Assembly: GCA_036186865.1 (NCBI GenBank)
Contig: AP025055.1
Location: 22,950,274 to 23,014,273 of the forward strand
Origin: Eustoma russellianum
Taxonomy: Eukaryota > Streptophyta > Magnoliopsida > Gentianales > Gentianaceae
Reading direction: 5' to 3'
DNA length: 64,000 nucleotides
In this document: positions 31,826 to 44,378 of the stretch, piece after piece
Numbering within the stretch: position 1 is the first letter of the stretch
How the letters are laid out: each line of letters begins with the position of its first letter
Translations under genes and position numbers: made by a program
The notes under the pieces: model-generated
Databases searched by the model: none
What the model saw: the letters and a program-made list of their open reading frames with translations, nothing else
What the model was told of the DNA's origin: nothing

Positions 31826-33416
31826 TTAGCCTACACGCAGGTGTGCTGATGTGAGATCAAGAAGTAGTGAGGCGCGTACTAAGGCTGGGAGATTAGGATT
31901 ACTGAAATATCCTGTCTGCGGGCAAAGCATTGCATGTTGAGCTAAATAGTGTGCTGCCATATTATTCTCGCGATACGTGTGTGTGATCTCCAAACTTTGG
32001 GATTGAAATAATGAATGTAAGAGTTGCAGATGATAATTGCCAAAAATTCGCTGCGAGTGACGTAGTCGTGACACCAAATGCTGACAATCGGATTCAACCA
32101 TAAGTGAGCGGAAGAGAGGAAGAAAATATAATAGTCCGAATAAGGTGGCCTGAATTTCTGCCATGAAGGGCGTGCACGACGGTAGCCGAAAGGAAATGGC
32201 ACGCACACAAGTACCATGATGATCGCGCAGGATGGCTCCCCCCGCTGCATATCGAGCACCGACTGCAGCATTAATATTCAACTTGAATCTACTTGATGGT
32301 GGACATTGCCATCTAATAATCTTGAGGCGCGGTGGTCGTAGCCGTGGGATCCAGGAAAGAGAAAGACTTGGCCATGCGGAGAGTTTGGATCCTTGAATTT
32401 TCTGAATCCACATATTAATGTCAAAATGAATAGCATTCCTCAACAGTGATGCTGAAAAAGATGTTGAATCCCCATAAGTGAGCTGAGCATAGTGTTTCCA
32501 GATGTTATTAACTGCTATCGCTGGTACAACTATCTTTAAAACTCCAGATATTGATCAGGTTGTTGAACGATACCACCATGACAATAAGTATTGCCGGAGG
32601 GTGCACCGTGTCGGTTGCAGAACTTGAAGTTCCGAAGCAAAGAAGGCCCAAATCGGAATGATGCGATCACAGGTAAGAAAGACGTGAGACACAGAGGCTG
32701 AATGCTGCTTACAAAAAGGACACTGAGTAGGGCGCACCGCAGAGTATCGACCAATGTAATCCTCAAAAGGTAGAGCCGAATTGAATATACGCCATAAGAA
32801 AAGTTTCGTGGATGGAGAGTGATGCTTGCACCAAATAAACGTTGTTGAAAGCAGTGTGGATTTGGAGGGCCGACAAACATCATATGCGGATTTAAGTGTA
32901 AATTCGCCGGTAGAGGATGGTGTCCACACAAGGAAAGAAGTCGAACCAGTAGTGTAGGATGTACACTTGGTATGTATGCGATAGATTAACTTCCATGTCG
33001 CGGAGTCAGGAAGCCTCGGTCTATAATCACCTCGTTGCCATACTTCATGTGCATGTAGTCGCTCCATAAAGAGTCATTTTTTTGGTATTTCCACCATATT
33101 CTGCAATGATATACCTGTTGTAAATGGTTAAGATCTCGGAGGCCCAAACCACCTTCTTCAATGGGGCGTGTGATGTTATACCATGACACCCAATGATGAC
33201 GATTGTCCCAAAAAAAGAAGCCATTTTCCTATTGATAACTCGGATGACTGACTTTGGTAAGCCGCCTGATGCTAAAATATGTAAGGGAAGCGCGGCAATC
33301 ACTGAATGTAACAGGACCAAATGGCCAGCGTGTGAAAGGAGTCGGGTATGCCACCCTTGTAATCTGTCTTCTATATGTTGCAATAGGGAGTTGCAATACA
33401 CTGCTCTATTAATAAT
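31826..33416 (-). pseudogene. L1 ORF2 C-terminal half: RT thumb, zinc-binding region, RNase H
   Basis: From 33416 down: GWHTRLLSHAGHLVLLHSVI (post-RT), a zf-RVT-like domain with TQCPFCKQHSASVSHVFLTC (Cys/His pattern) near 32730-32670, then RNase H (32443-31826). RNase H has AEIQATLFGL with the Glu, VESDCQHLV with the second Asp and ENNMAAHYLA. The first motif reads FKLNINAAV, with Asn where L2 has Asp (FKLNTDAAV). Several frameshifts occur. ORF2 would nick DNA and copy LINE RNA. Confidence 0.88.
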
Positions 33417-36400
33417 TGTAGCGCCCCGGCCCGATACCGTCATCGGAACCAGATGCACCCGCCGTAGTCTACTATGAGAACTACGAAGCGTCAAAGCGGA
33501 TTAAGCATACATCATCTATGACGTAAGATAAGTCAGCGGAAACATTGATAAATTTAAAACTTCATCGTCATTTAAACCAGAATATGCAGCAGAATTAAAA
33601 AGTGTTTGGTCATCTAGCTAACATAAATGTCAGAACAACATAATAACATTGAGTTTCCAATCTCAGAGAAAATAATCCAGCATCTATCTATCCCCATGTC
33701 CGTCATCCCATTGAGCCCACTCGCCATCGTCCTCGATAAATATCAACTCATATTCAGTCTCACCTGAAAAGGAATAGAGTAACTGTTCTTAGCGAAATTA
33801 TCGCCACCAAGTAACCTGTCTATACACCTTACGGAATCACACACGACGAGTCACCAGTATATAAATCATTGCCCAAAAATAAGGTGCTCGGGTTAACAAA
33901 TAACATCTTAATAAAAATTCCTCAAAACAGATAAAGCACATATACGGTACACGGGTACGAGAACAAACAGGTATTAAAACAACATATCACATAAGCAAGT
34001 CATAAACTAGCCACGTTTTTTTTGCATATCAAGTCTTATGCTTCGTGTATCATGATGCATGAACTTCTTTAAAATCACACACAACACCCATGCATATGTC
34101 TTCTTTCATAAACATGTCATGCATGTCATTTCACAAAACATTTCATCACATTACATATCATATTCTTCGCGTAGCAGAACTTTATACCCTGTGGGTGATC
34201 AGTCCACAGCAAACAGAACTTTATACCCCGTGCTGAAAGGACCACGACCCCATAACATATAACTTTATACCCCGTGCTGAAAGGTACACGGCCCCATTAC
34301 ATATATCATATATCTGTGCTGAAAGGTCCACGGGCCCCATTACATATATCATATATCCGTGCTGAAAGGTCCACGACCCCACAAAATAACTTTATTTTCC
34401 GTACTGATAGGTCCACGGCCCCATAAAATAACTTTATTTTCCGTGCTGATAGGTCCACGGCCCCATAAAATACTTTATACCCTGCTGTTGATTCACAGAT
34501 CACGCTTTTATACCCTGCTTTCGCAGGCGTGACTTTTATACCCTGCGATCAACCAGCAGCCATCTTGTCTTTCGAAAACTTCAAACTTTTCTTGTAAACA
34601 CATGTTCTTTCGCAAAGCAATTCTCAAATCAAATGCAAGTGCCCATGTCATGATGCAGAATGCTCATGTAACATCATATCAAACGTGTAAACATGCACAC
34701 ACACTTTACATATCAAGTACAAAGTCCTGAACCCCTATCACATTCTGCTCGTATCATTTCATGTCCCTTCGTATTACGAAATCATCTCGAGTCCACACTT
34801 AACCTTGCTTGTTCATACTTCCTCAAACACACCCTTTTCGTACCATTTTGTGCTCTTTCATATTGCTAACTCACTTAGGATTCATACCTAACTTTACTCA
34901 TTCACACTTAACGTTTACTACTCAAATACACCTCATTCATACCACTTCATGCCCTTTCGTATCACGAATCCACTTCGAATTCATACTTAACCCTACTCAT
35001 TCACACTTAATGTTTACAACTCTAGCACACTTTCAAAACACTTTGTAATTTATGAGCAATGGAAGATAATAAAGGTATCTCACACACACATCTTACATAT
35101 CAAGTATACGGTCTTGCACCTCAAACACTCCCTGTTTGTATCTTTCCAAGTCCGTTCGTCTCACTAATTCACTTGGGATTCAATCTTATTCTTACTTAGT
35201 CAATCTTACCATCTATTCCTCATTTTACCTCAAATACCCTTGCATTTTATGTTGAAAGGAAGTGTATAAAGTTGATACACTTACATAGGCCGCCTAAAGG
35301 GTCAAAAAGACTTCCAGTATACTTGGAACGCCACATGAGGCGCCTAAAGTGACATAGAGCGCCTATACTAGGCGTTCGAAGTGTTCGGGGATGTGCCGTA
35401 GACATTGAACGCCTACATGAAGCGCCAAATGTGACATTGAACGCTACATTAGGCGCCTAATGTGACATAGAGCGCCTAATGTAGGTGTTCGAAGTGTTCG
35501 GAGATGATTCAGGACACATTGAACGCTACATTAGGCGCCTAATGTGACATAGAGCGCCTAATGTAGGTGTTCAAAGTGTTCTGACGGTTCTAAACTGCAG
35601 TTTTTCTGTACGGGAAAGCTTGAGGACACACTGAACGCTACATTAGGCGCCTAATGTGACTTGAAGCGCCTAATGTAGGCGTTCGAAGTGTTCTGACGAT
35701 GCCAAACTGCAGTTTCTCTGCAGTAACTGCCTCCCATCATCTTCCTCCTTCAACCCTTTCATGTTAAACCTCTCAAGATCCATCTTACCATCTAGATTCA
35801 TCATTCTTACTCACATCTAGTCATGAATTGATGCTTAGTTATGTCTAACAATATCCACTCTTAACCTTCAATCATTCACAACCTTCAAAAGTTATCATCA
35901 ACACTCCCAACACAACAAGTCTACAACAATGCCATCACTCATCCTTCAATTTCTGCACTTACTCTCAAACGTCTAAGTGTAGACAATCAACATAAGAATA
36001 GAACAAGACAATAAGCACATCAAAATATACACTTTCATGGGCATGCTTGACAAACAACAAAGCACCAGACAACTATTTTCAGAAATATGGCCCAAAGAAC
36101 AAGACTTTACGCAACTAGCAACAAAACTTACATATAATAAAGCATTTAACATAGACAAGACAAGATTACTAATGTGTGATTCAAGTTTTCTCTTTGTAAG
36201 AACATAGACCTAAGTATCAAAATTTAGTAAAGCGTATAGAAAGATTACTTGCCTTTGTTCTAGTTAGCTTACGGATTTACTGCAGAATTTCGGTAGAGGT
36301 TGCACCTAGATTGACCTTCTTCCTTCCTTTTTCTTTCTTCTCTTCTTCTTCTTCCTCTCTTTCTCTTTTCTCTCTTTTCCCCTCTTCAGCCGTTTTTCCC

Positions 36401-36659
36401 CTTTCTTTGGTGTTTGGAACCGCCAATTGAAGTGTGTGTGGGGGAGTTATGCTCCCATGTGTAAATCCCCATTCATTTAAGTGGGTTGAGGGGTATTTTA
36501 GGTAGTTTACCCTAATTTCTTAATCCTCACCTTTAACCCCTTTATTTCCTTTTCCTATATTTATTTTCACTCAGCTCCTAATCTATACCATTGAGTAAAT
36601 CGTGTCTAAGGTTGACCTTTAATTATTGAGAGTCGTGCTAAAAAGTCACGGGTATGACA
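33417..36659 (-). repeat. G2 3' LTR (3243 bp)
   Basis: On the minus strand it starts TGTCATACCCGTGAC at 36659 (one C shorter than the partner LTR) and ends GCGCTACA at 33417. It contains six main hairpin units (34180-34550), the AGGCGC minisatellite (35290-35700) and a pyrimidine-rich tract (36313-36378, purine-rich on the coding strand). Confidence 0.92.
34180..34550 (-). repeat. Hairpin-plus-TATAAA array, G2 3' LTR (partner at 40530-40915)
   Basis: In element sense, modules of hairpin then (G)GTATAAAG: CTGC/GCAG, CCTGC-GAAA-GCAGG (34516-34529), CTGT/ACAG, then six CCGTG/CACGG-type units, then CTGTGG/CCACAG (about 34189-34209). Some CCGTG units end in AAAATAAAG or ATATATGAT instead. The right LTR has the same number in 40530-40915 with fewer point changes. 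Confidence 0.8.
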
Positions 36660-36672
36660 TTCCACCCCCTTA
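36660..36672 (-). other. G2 polypurine tract
   Basis: The minus strand reads AAGGGGGTGGAA directly before the 3' LTR start at 36659. The GTTTCGAGGACGAAAC motif lies just upstream. Confidence 0.85.
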
Positions 36673-36711
36673 CAAAAAGTTTCGTCCTCGAAACTTGCGT
36701 ACCTTAGACAA

Positions 36712-38105
36712 AAAGTTGAGGGTACTTCTCCGCATGTGTTCTTCGAGTTCCCAAGTGGCTTCACGTTCCGTGTGGTTGCTCCACTGGACTTTCACATAAG
36801 GAATCACCGCTTCCTCACTTGATCCTTTCGGTCTACAATTTTCACGGGTATCTCCTCGTATGTAACATCATCCTTAAGTTCCAAAGGTTGAGCTTCAAGT
36901 ACATGACTTGGATCCGTCACGTACTTCCTTAGTTGTGACACGTGAAAGACATTGTGAACTTGCGCCAACACGGGAGGTAACGCTAACCTATATGCCAAGG
37001 CTCCCACTTTCTCCAGTATTTCATAGGGACCAATAAAGCGAGGGCTTAGCTTGCCTTTTACTCCAAACCGCATGACACCCTTTGTAGGCGATACTCTCAA
37101 GTAGACCTTTTCACCTACATCAAATTCCAATGGTCGTCGTTTGGAATCTGCCCAACTCTTGTTGCGATCCTGAGCCGCCTTGAGTCTTTCCCATGACTTT
37201 CACCTTCTCTAGCGTTTTCTCCAATAGCTCAGGTCCCGTGATGGTCCTCACGCCCACTTCGTCCTAAAACCGGAGACCTACATTTCCTTCCATACAAAGC
37301 TTCAAAAGAGCCATCACTTGCATGGTGGTGACTTCTATTATACGAGAACTCCATTAATTTAATCATTCCATCCCAACTTCCTTTGAAGTATAGGACACAA
37401 GTCCCTAACATGTCTTCTAGGGTCTGAATAGTCCGCTCAGATTGTCTATTGGTTCGGAGATGATACACTGTACTTAACCTTAATTCCGTCCCCATGGCTC
37501 TCTAAAATATTGTCCAGTGCTTGGCAGTAAACCATTGGTCTCGGTTAGGCGTTATGCCCATGGGAACACCATGCAGGCTGACAAATGTTGACCATATCCA
37601 AATTTACCAACTTATCGAGAGATGCTTCCCTCGAGACAGGTAGAATATGTGTAGACTTGGTCAACCGATCCACAATCACCAAAATCATGTTATATCCACT
37701 TATTGTTCTCGGTAGACCAGTCACAAAGTCCATTGTGACACATTCACATTTCTACTCTGGAATCTCCGACAGCATCGATAATCCACCAGGTCGTTGGTGT
37801 TTATCTCCACTTACTGACGCACCAGACATCCCTCAAATCTCCACAATATGCCTCTTCATCTTACACCACCAATAGTATTGTCATAGATCCCTGTACATTT
37901 TGGTGCTACTAGAATATATCGATAACCTTGAGCTGTGAGCCCCTTGCAATATTTCTTTCCTTAGCTCATCTAAATCAGGCATACACACATTTTTTTCTAA
38001 ACATAAGCGCCCATCCTCATTGGTCTGAAATCCATCAACCTGACTATGCCTCAGTTTCCAAGCAATATCACCCACAGTCTTATTCTTCTTTTGAGCTTCT
38101 TTCAC
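36712..38105 (-). pseudogene. pol: G2 integrase and chromodomain
   Basis: Zinc-finger remnant at 38105-37830 (PDLDELRKEILQGAHSSRLS, CQ.. lost). The core has DFVTGLPRTISGYNMILVIV and DRLTKSTHILPV (37733-37545), then TELRLSTVYHLRTNRQSERT (37495-37229), where the usual TDGQSERT is changed. The C-terminal segment 37130-36804 has FIGPYEILEKVGALAYRLAL, and the chromodomain end (about 36790-36712) has WSNHTEREATWELEE. At least four frameshifts. Confidence 0.88.
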
Positions 38106-38132
38106 CTAATTCATCAAACTTGAGATGACGGT

Positions 38133-39000
38133 CTATAATGCGAAAACCTTAACCATAGAGTCAACCAAATTCAAGCCAAATTCTTCTATTTCTCTCTCAA
38201 GTGATGAGTGTCGCGCATGGTTAGATTCTCTGCTTAATACATCTACCACTTTATTAACTTTTCCGGGATGGTAATTAATGGTCATGTCGTAGTCCTTTAG
38301 TTGTTCCCACAATCTTCGCTGCCTCATGTTTAGCTATCTCGAAGCATGCGCGATAACTCATTCGTGTTGTACCAAAACACAACCTACAAGTGAAGTATCA
38401 AACTAAACTTGATTTGGATGGAAAATCATAACCTATGTTACAGTTTACGTACCTAAGCCCTTTTTTTTGGCGCATCACTATAGGTCACAAACCCTTCAGT
38501 TCCAGAGGGTTGAGCCAATACTGGGGATGTGGTTAATCTCTTATTAAACTCCGTGAAGCTTTTCTCACATTCCGCCGTCCACTCAAGCTTGAACTTCTTT
38601 TGAGTACGACGACTGAGAGGCATTGCTACTATCGAAAATCCCTCGACAAACCTCATGTAATTACTAGCTAGACCCAAGAAACTCCGCACATCGATGACAT
38701 CCATGGTCTAGACCAATCGGTGGTAACTTCAACTTTCTTTGATTCAACGGCAACGCCAAACCCCTTCAAAGATTACATCTTCCATCTCATGATTCTTTCC
38801 TGACACTTGCTTCAATCGATAGTAAGTGTTGTGTAAAATCATAATTTGTTCTTGGGTGCTTGGACATGGTACTGAGTTTCTAACTATTCCGGTGAACCAT
38901 AAAGGCGCTTAACGCATCCGTTTGCCATGAAAGAGTGGTTCACTCTATTGCAAAGTACATTGGCCAATATCTTATTCACTAAAATTGTACCTCATACTCG
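38133..39000 (-). pseudogene. pol: G2 protease remnant joined to RT thumb and RNase H (RT core missing)
   Basis: The minus strand passes from VNHSFMANGCVKRL-type protease text (about 38955-38900) and ...NHEMEDV near 38795 directly into GVAVESKKVEVTTDWSRPW (about 38755-38700). The next segment is VRSFLGLASNYMRFVEGFS (38690-38630). RNase H follows (SGTEGFVTYSDAPK, then DYDMTINYHPGKVNKVVDVL at 38300-38235). The RT fingers and palm are absent, at the same position as in G1. Confidence 0.85.
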
Positions 39001-39011
39001 TCGATAGCTTC

Positions 39012-39560
39012 TTAGTTATCCGCATCAGTCATAACATGGACGCGGTATTCGTTCTCGGCTGCTGAGTCGCCTCTTCCCGAGCATTCTTCCTCATCTCTGG
39101 AAATCTCTAATGAGACAACCCACCGGTCTGTGTTGGTAACATACTCTTGCCAACTTCCCACATTCCCATCATGACTCTTATTGCAATGCAGCAACTCCTA
39201 TGGCCTGTCACCAACTCCACTCTCCTCTTTTGATCTCTAACCTTTGTCAGAGTATCCTGCATCGGCCATCTCCTGCCGCCACTCTGCGGAAATCACTCTC
39301 GACGTGAAAGCACGTGTCCATCATGTCCTCTTTGGTTCTCCTCCAACTTACAATTGCGGACTGGATTCTTGAGAACAAATCTCGCTCGAACTTCATCATC
39401 TCTAAGCGATTATCTTACATAATCGTAGGAGCGAATTAACCCAACGCATGGAAACAGTCGGCATACTCCGACACTGTCATCCGACCCTATTTCAGCCTGT
39501 CGGACGCCCTTATCTTGTCTAAGCTTGCTATCTCGGGCACGTAATACTGCAGAGAGGCAT
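39012..39560 (-). pseudogene. gag: G2 gag remnant
   Basis: A minus-strand counterpart of G1 gag. The ADCFHALG-like text and the segment with HCNKSHDGN (39194-39150) align to G1 HCNKSHDSE. The knuckle is destroyed by frameshifts near 39130-39090. About 200 bp of untranslated leader separates it from the PBS. Confidence 0.75.
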
Positions 39561-39772
39561 ATCGCAGAATTGTGTCCCAGAGATCAATGGGGTCTGAAAT
39601 TTAAATTATTATAGAAATTTAAATAATATACGCGCTCGCACACACCCAACCCAGATCATACTTAACTCTAGGAAATCATCACTTATACCTAAGGGTCAAA
39701 CTTAAGGGAAAATCACATCTTAATTTGCTATAAGATCATGAACCTAAGTTTCCGAGATAGATCTGAAGCCTA

Positions 39773-39785
39773 GGCTCTGATACCA
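39773..39785 (-). other. Primer-binding site of G2
   Basis: The minus strand reads TGGTATCAGAGCC two bases after the 5' LTR end GCGCTACA at 39788. Confidence 0.88.
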
Positions 39786-39787
39786 CC

Positions 39788-42700
39788 TGTAGCGCCCCGG
39801 CCCGATACGTCATCGGAACCAGTGCACCCGCCGTAGTCTACTATGAGAACTACGAAGCGTCAAAGCGGATCAAGCATACATCATCTATGACGTAAGATAA
39901 ATCAGCGGAAACGTTGATAAATTTAAAACTTCATCGTCATTAAAACCAGAAAATGCAGCGGAATTAAAAAGTGTTTGGTCATCTAGCTAACATAAATGTC
40001 AAACAACATAATAACATTGAGTTTCCAATCTCAGAGAAAATAATCCAGCATCTATCTATTCCCATGTCGTCATCCCATTGAGCCCACTCGCCATCGTCCT
40101 CGATAAATATCAACTCATATTCAGGCTCACCTGAAAAGGAATAGAGTAACTGTTCTTAGCGAAATTATCGCCAGCAAGTAACCCGTCTATACACCTTACG
40201 GAATCACACACGACGAGTCACCAGTGTATAAATCATTGCCCAAAAATAGGTGCTCGGGTTAACAAATAACTCAATAAAATTCTCAAAACAGATAAAGCAC
40301 ATATAGGTACACGGGTACGAGAACAAACATGTATTAAAACAACATCACATAAGCAAGTCATAAACTAACCACGTTTTTGCATATCAAGTCTTATGCTTCG
40401 TGTATCATGATGCATGACTTCTTTAAAATCACACACAACACCCATGCATATGTCTTCTTTCATAAACATGTCATGCATGTCATTTCACAAAACATTTCAT
40501 CACTTTACATATCATATTCTTCGCGTAGCAGAACTTTATACCCTGTGGGTGATCAGTCCACAGCAAACAGAACTTTATACCCCGTGCTGAAAGGTCCACG
40601 GCCCCATAACATATAACTTTATACCCCGTGCTGAAAGGTCCACGGCCCCATTACATATATCATATATCCGTGCTGAAAGGTCCACGGCCCCATTACATAT
40701 ATCATATATCCGTGCTGAAAGGTCCACGGCCCCACAAAATAACTTTATTTTCCGTGCTGATAGGTCCACGGCCCCATAAAATAACTTTATTTTCCTGCTG
40801 ATAGGTCCACGGCCCCATAAAATACTTTATACCCTGCTGTTGATTCACAGATCACGCTTTTATACCCTGCTTTCGCAGGCGTGACTTTTATACCCTGCGA
40901 TCAACCAGCAGCCATCTTGTCTTTCGAAAACTTCAAACTTTTCTTGTAAACACATGTTCTTTCGCAAAGCAATTCTCAAATCAAATGCAAGTGCCCATGT
41001 CATGATGCAGAATGCTCATGTAACATCATATCAAACGTGTAAACATGCACACACACTTTACATATCAAGTACAAAGTCCTGAACCCCTATCACATTCTGC
41101 TCGTATCATTTCATGTCCTTCATATTACGAAATCATCTCGAGTTCACACTTAACCTTGCTCGTTCATACTTCCTCAAACACACCCTTTTCGTACCATTTT
41201 GTGCTCTTTCATATTGCTAACTCACTTTGGATTCATACCTAACTTTACTCATTCACACTTAACGTTTACTACTCAAATACACCTCATTCATACCACTTCA
41301 TGCCCTTTCGTATCACGAATCCACTTCGAATTCATACTTAACCCTACTCATTCACACTTAATGTTTACAACTCTAGCACACTTTCAAAACACTTTGTAAT
41401 TTATGAGCAATGGAAGATAATAAAGGTATCTCACACACACATCTTACATATCAAGTATACGGTCTTGCACCTCAAACACTCCCTTGTTTGTATCTTTCCA
41501 AGTCCGTTCGTCTCACTAATTCACTTGGGATTCAATCTTATTCTTACTTAGTCAATCTTACCATCTATTCCTCATTACACCTCAAATACCCTTGCATTTT
41601 ATGTTCAAAGGAATGTATAAAGTTGATACACTTACATAGGCCGCCTAAAGGGTCAAAAAGACTTCCAGTATACTTGGAACGCCACATGAGGCGCCTAAAG
41701 TGACATAGAGCGCCTATACTAGGCGTTCGAAGTGTTCGGGGATGTGCCGTAGACATTGAACGCCTACATGAAGCGCCAATGTGACATTGAACGCTACATT
41801 AGGCGCCAATGTGACATGAGCACCTAATGTAGGTGTTCGAAGTGTTCGGATGATTCAGGACACATTGAACGCTACATTAGGCGCCTAATGTGACATAGAG
41901 CGCCTAATGTAGGTGTTCGAAGTGTTCTGACGGTTCTAAACTACAGTTTTTCTGTACGGGAAAGCTTGAGGACACATGAACGCTACATTAGGCGCCTAAT
42001 GTGACTTGAAGCGCCTAATGTAGGCGTTCGAAGTGTTCTGACGATGCCAAACTGCAGTTTCTCTGCAGTAACTGCCTCCCATCATCTTCCTCCTTCAACC
42101 CTTTCATGTTAAACCTCTCAAGATCCATCTTACCATCTAGATTCATCATTCTTACTCACATCTAGTCATGAATTGATGCTTAGTTATGTCTAACAATATC
42201 CACTCTTAACCTTCAATCATCTCACAACCTTCAAAGTTATCATCAACTCCCAACACACAAGTCTACAACATGCCATCACTCATCCTTCAATTTTCTGCAC
42301 TTACTCTCAAACGTCTAAGTGTAGACATCAACATAAGATAGAACAAGACAATAAGCACATCAAAATATACACTTTCATGGGCATGCTTGACAAACAACAA
42401 AGCACCAGACAACTATTTTCAGAAATATGGCCCAAAGAACAAGACTTTACGCAACTAGCAACAAAACTTACATATAATAAAGCATTTATCATAGACAAGA
42501 CAAGATTACTAATGTGTGATTCAAGTTTTCTCTTTGTAAGAACATAGACCTACAGTATCAAAATTTATGTAAAGCATATAGAAAGATTACTTGCCTTTGT
42601 TCCTAGTTAGCTTACGGATTTACTGCAGAATTTCGGTAGAGGTTGCACCTAGATTGACCTTCTTCCTTCCTTTTTCTTTCTTCTCTTCTTCTTCTTCCTC

Positions 42701-43000
42701 TCTTTCTCTTTTCTCTCTTTTCCCCTCTTCAGCCGTTTTTCCCCTTTCTCTTTGGTGTTTGGAACCGCCAATTGAAGTGTGTGGGGGAGTTATGCTCCCA
42801 TGTGTAACTCCCCATTCATTTAAGTGGGTTGAGGGGTATTTTAGGTAGTTTACCCTAATTTCTTAATCCTCACTTTTAACCCCTTTATTTCCTTTTCCTA
42901 TATTTTATTTTCATCTCCTAATCTATACCATTGAGTAGATCGTGTCTAAGGTTGACCTTTAATTATTGAGAGTCGTGCTAAAAAGTCACGGGGTATGACA
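39788..43000 (-). repeat. G2 5' LTR (3213 bp)
   Basis: It matches 33417-36659 along its length with scattered substitutions and short indels, and both ends are intact. It contains the hairpin array (40530-40915) and the minisatellite (41640-42050). Open frames inside (for example 41410-41703) are LTR sequence. Confidence 0.92.
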
Positions 43001-44335
43001 ATACCTTTGTGAAGATAGGAGCCCAGATATCGAAAAGGAAGAGAGGCCAGCCTCATACCCAGGATATCCTTAAAGATGCGTCTCTGATGGGAGGCAGTAT
43101 TGGCGGAAGGGATAATATTACTTTTGTGATAATTAACCTTTTGTCCGGACGTTGCTTCATACTGAGTTAAAAATGCACGAAAATGGTTAAGGTTATGCTG
43201 TGTACCTCTGAGAAAGATAAGTAAATCATCCGCATACGCCAAGTGGGTGATAGCAAATGGAATACGCCCCAACCGAAAAGATTGTATATGTCCTGCTGCA
43301 GAAAGTGATTTATACCTCAGCTGAATCCTTCAGATGACAATATGAATAACAGCGAAGACAGCGGATCACCCTGCTTTACCCCTCGAAATGGGCGAAATTT
43401 TGAGGACGGATGTCCATTGATTAAGACTGACAACCGTGTGGCACTGAGATGATTAATAACCACTCGGATGAAGAAATCCGAAAATCCAAATTTGCGCAGT
43501 AACAGCTCTAGATATTCCCAGCTCACCCTATCAAACGCCTTCATCATATCTAATTTCAAGCATAACTGAGATCCCCCTTTATCCAACATGTGGATCATTT
43601 CCTGTGCCAATAAGACTTGCGTAGAGATGTCATGTCCTGGTAGGAACCCCGTTTGTTCCAGAGATATTAGTCGTGGTAAGAGCGTCCCTAGACGCGTGGC
43701 GAGGATACGAGTACATACTTTACTCAAAAAACGTAAACAAATGGGGCAAAAATCACTAAAGGTTTGTGGAGATTGTATCTTCGGAATCAATGTAATCAAA
43801 GCACTGGCCATTATTGCTGGCTGTGGAACACCAAAAAAAAACTCCTGCACTGCCTGAAGGACATCCAAGTGTATAATATTCCAGCAAGAGCGATAAAAAT
43901 TATCATGAAAGCCGTCTGGTCCTGCGGCACGTTGAGGATCTAAACTCTAGACAGCTGTCTTTACCTCTGATTCCAACAGAAGCTGCATGAGCATGAGATT
44001 GTCATTCTCCGTTAAGATACATGGAATATGCGAAAGGATCTCCGAGTGGTTATGTGTTGCCTCCCTTGCAAATAAAGCAGTATAGAATTGGACTGCGGAA
44101 GCCATGATATCATCCGGGCTATTTAGTAGATTTCCCTCAGTGTTTTGAATTTGCTGCAAATGAAGCTGGGTGCGTTTACTCTTGACCAGAGAATGAAAAT
44201 ATCGAGTATTAGCATCGCCGTCCGTAAGCCATTTAACTCGTGCTTTCTGCTTCCAGAAATGCATTTCATAATTTGATGCGAGCAAGTAATCTGCCTTGGC
44301 CTTATAGTAGGCTTGGCGCGTCTCCTCTGTGGGTG
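43001..44335 (-). pseudogene. L1 ORF2 reverse transcriptase N-terminal part
   Basis: The upstream segment 44285-43947 has KARVKWLTDGDANTRYFH, characteristic of plant LINE ORF2 before RT. RT (43868-43317) has LITLIPKIQSP, LKLDMMKAFDRVSWEYL (motif A) and GVKQGDPLSSLLF (motif B). The catalytic box YADD lies in 43272-43200 (ITHLAYADDLLIFL). One frameshift separates motifs B and C. The endonuclease domain that should precede it is not present; family A sequence begins at about 44335. Confidence 0.9.
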
Positions 44336-44378
44336 TTTCAACCCTAGATGCCGTACTAATTTTGGGCGGGGTACAACA

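Larger units (their letters stand above)
33417..43000 (-). mobile_element. Gypsy chromovirus G2, complete structure, nested in L1
   Basis: The LTRs are 3243 bp (33417-36659) and 3213 bp (39788-43000), each TG...CA. The internal region is only ~3.1 kb (36660-39787): PBS, gag, protease remnant, RT thumb/RNase H, integrase and chromodomain. It belongs to the same family as G1. Flanks are ATAAT on the left and ATACC on the right, so a 5 bp TSD is not preserved. The insertion itself is certain because LINE ORF2 reads through both sides. Confidence 0.9.
31190..44335 (-). mobile_element. LINE L1 (L1-type, RNase H-bearing), 5'-truncated and split by G2
   Basis: The RT part lies at 43001-44335, and the rest of ORF2 plus the 3' region at 31190-33416. 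The conserved sequence YLGSYLHKGI ends at 43000 and continues as INRAVYCNSLLQHIEDRLQGW from 33416, so G2 split one ORF. The endonuclease, ORF1 and 5' end are missing. Neither a poly(A) tail nor a clear target duplication was found. Confidence 0.88.

Noticed and set aside
41410..41703. 97-codon frame in the G2 5' LTR
   Set aside because: It overlaps the minisatellite; the equivalent frame in the other LTR (around 35060-35340) is interrupted, so it is not maintained.
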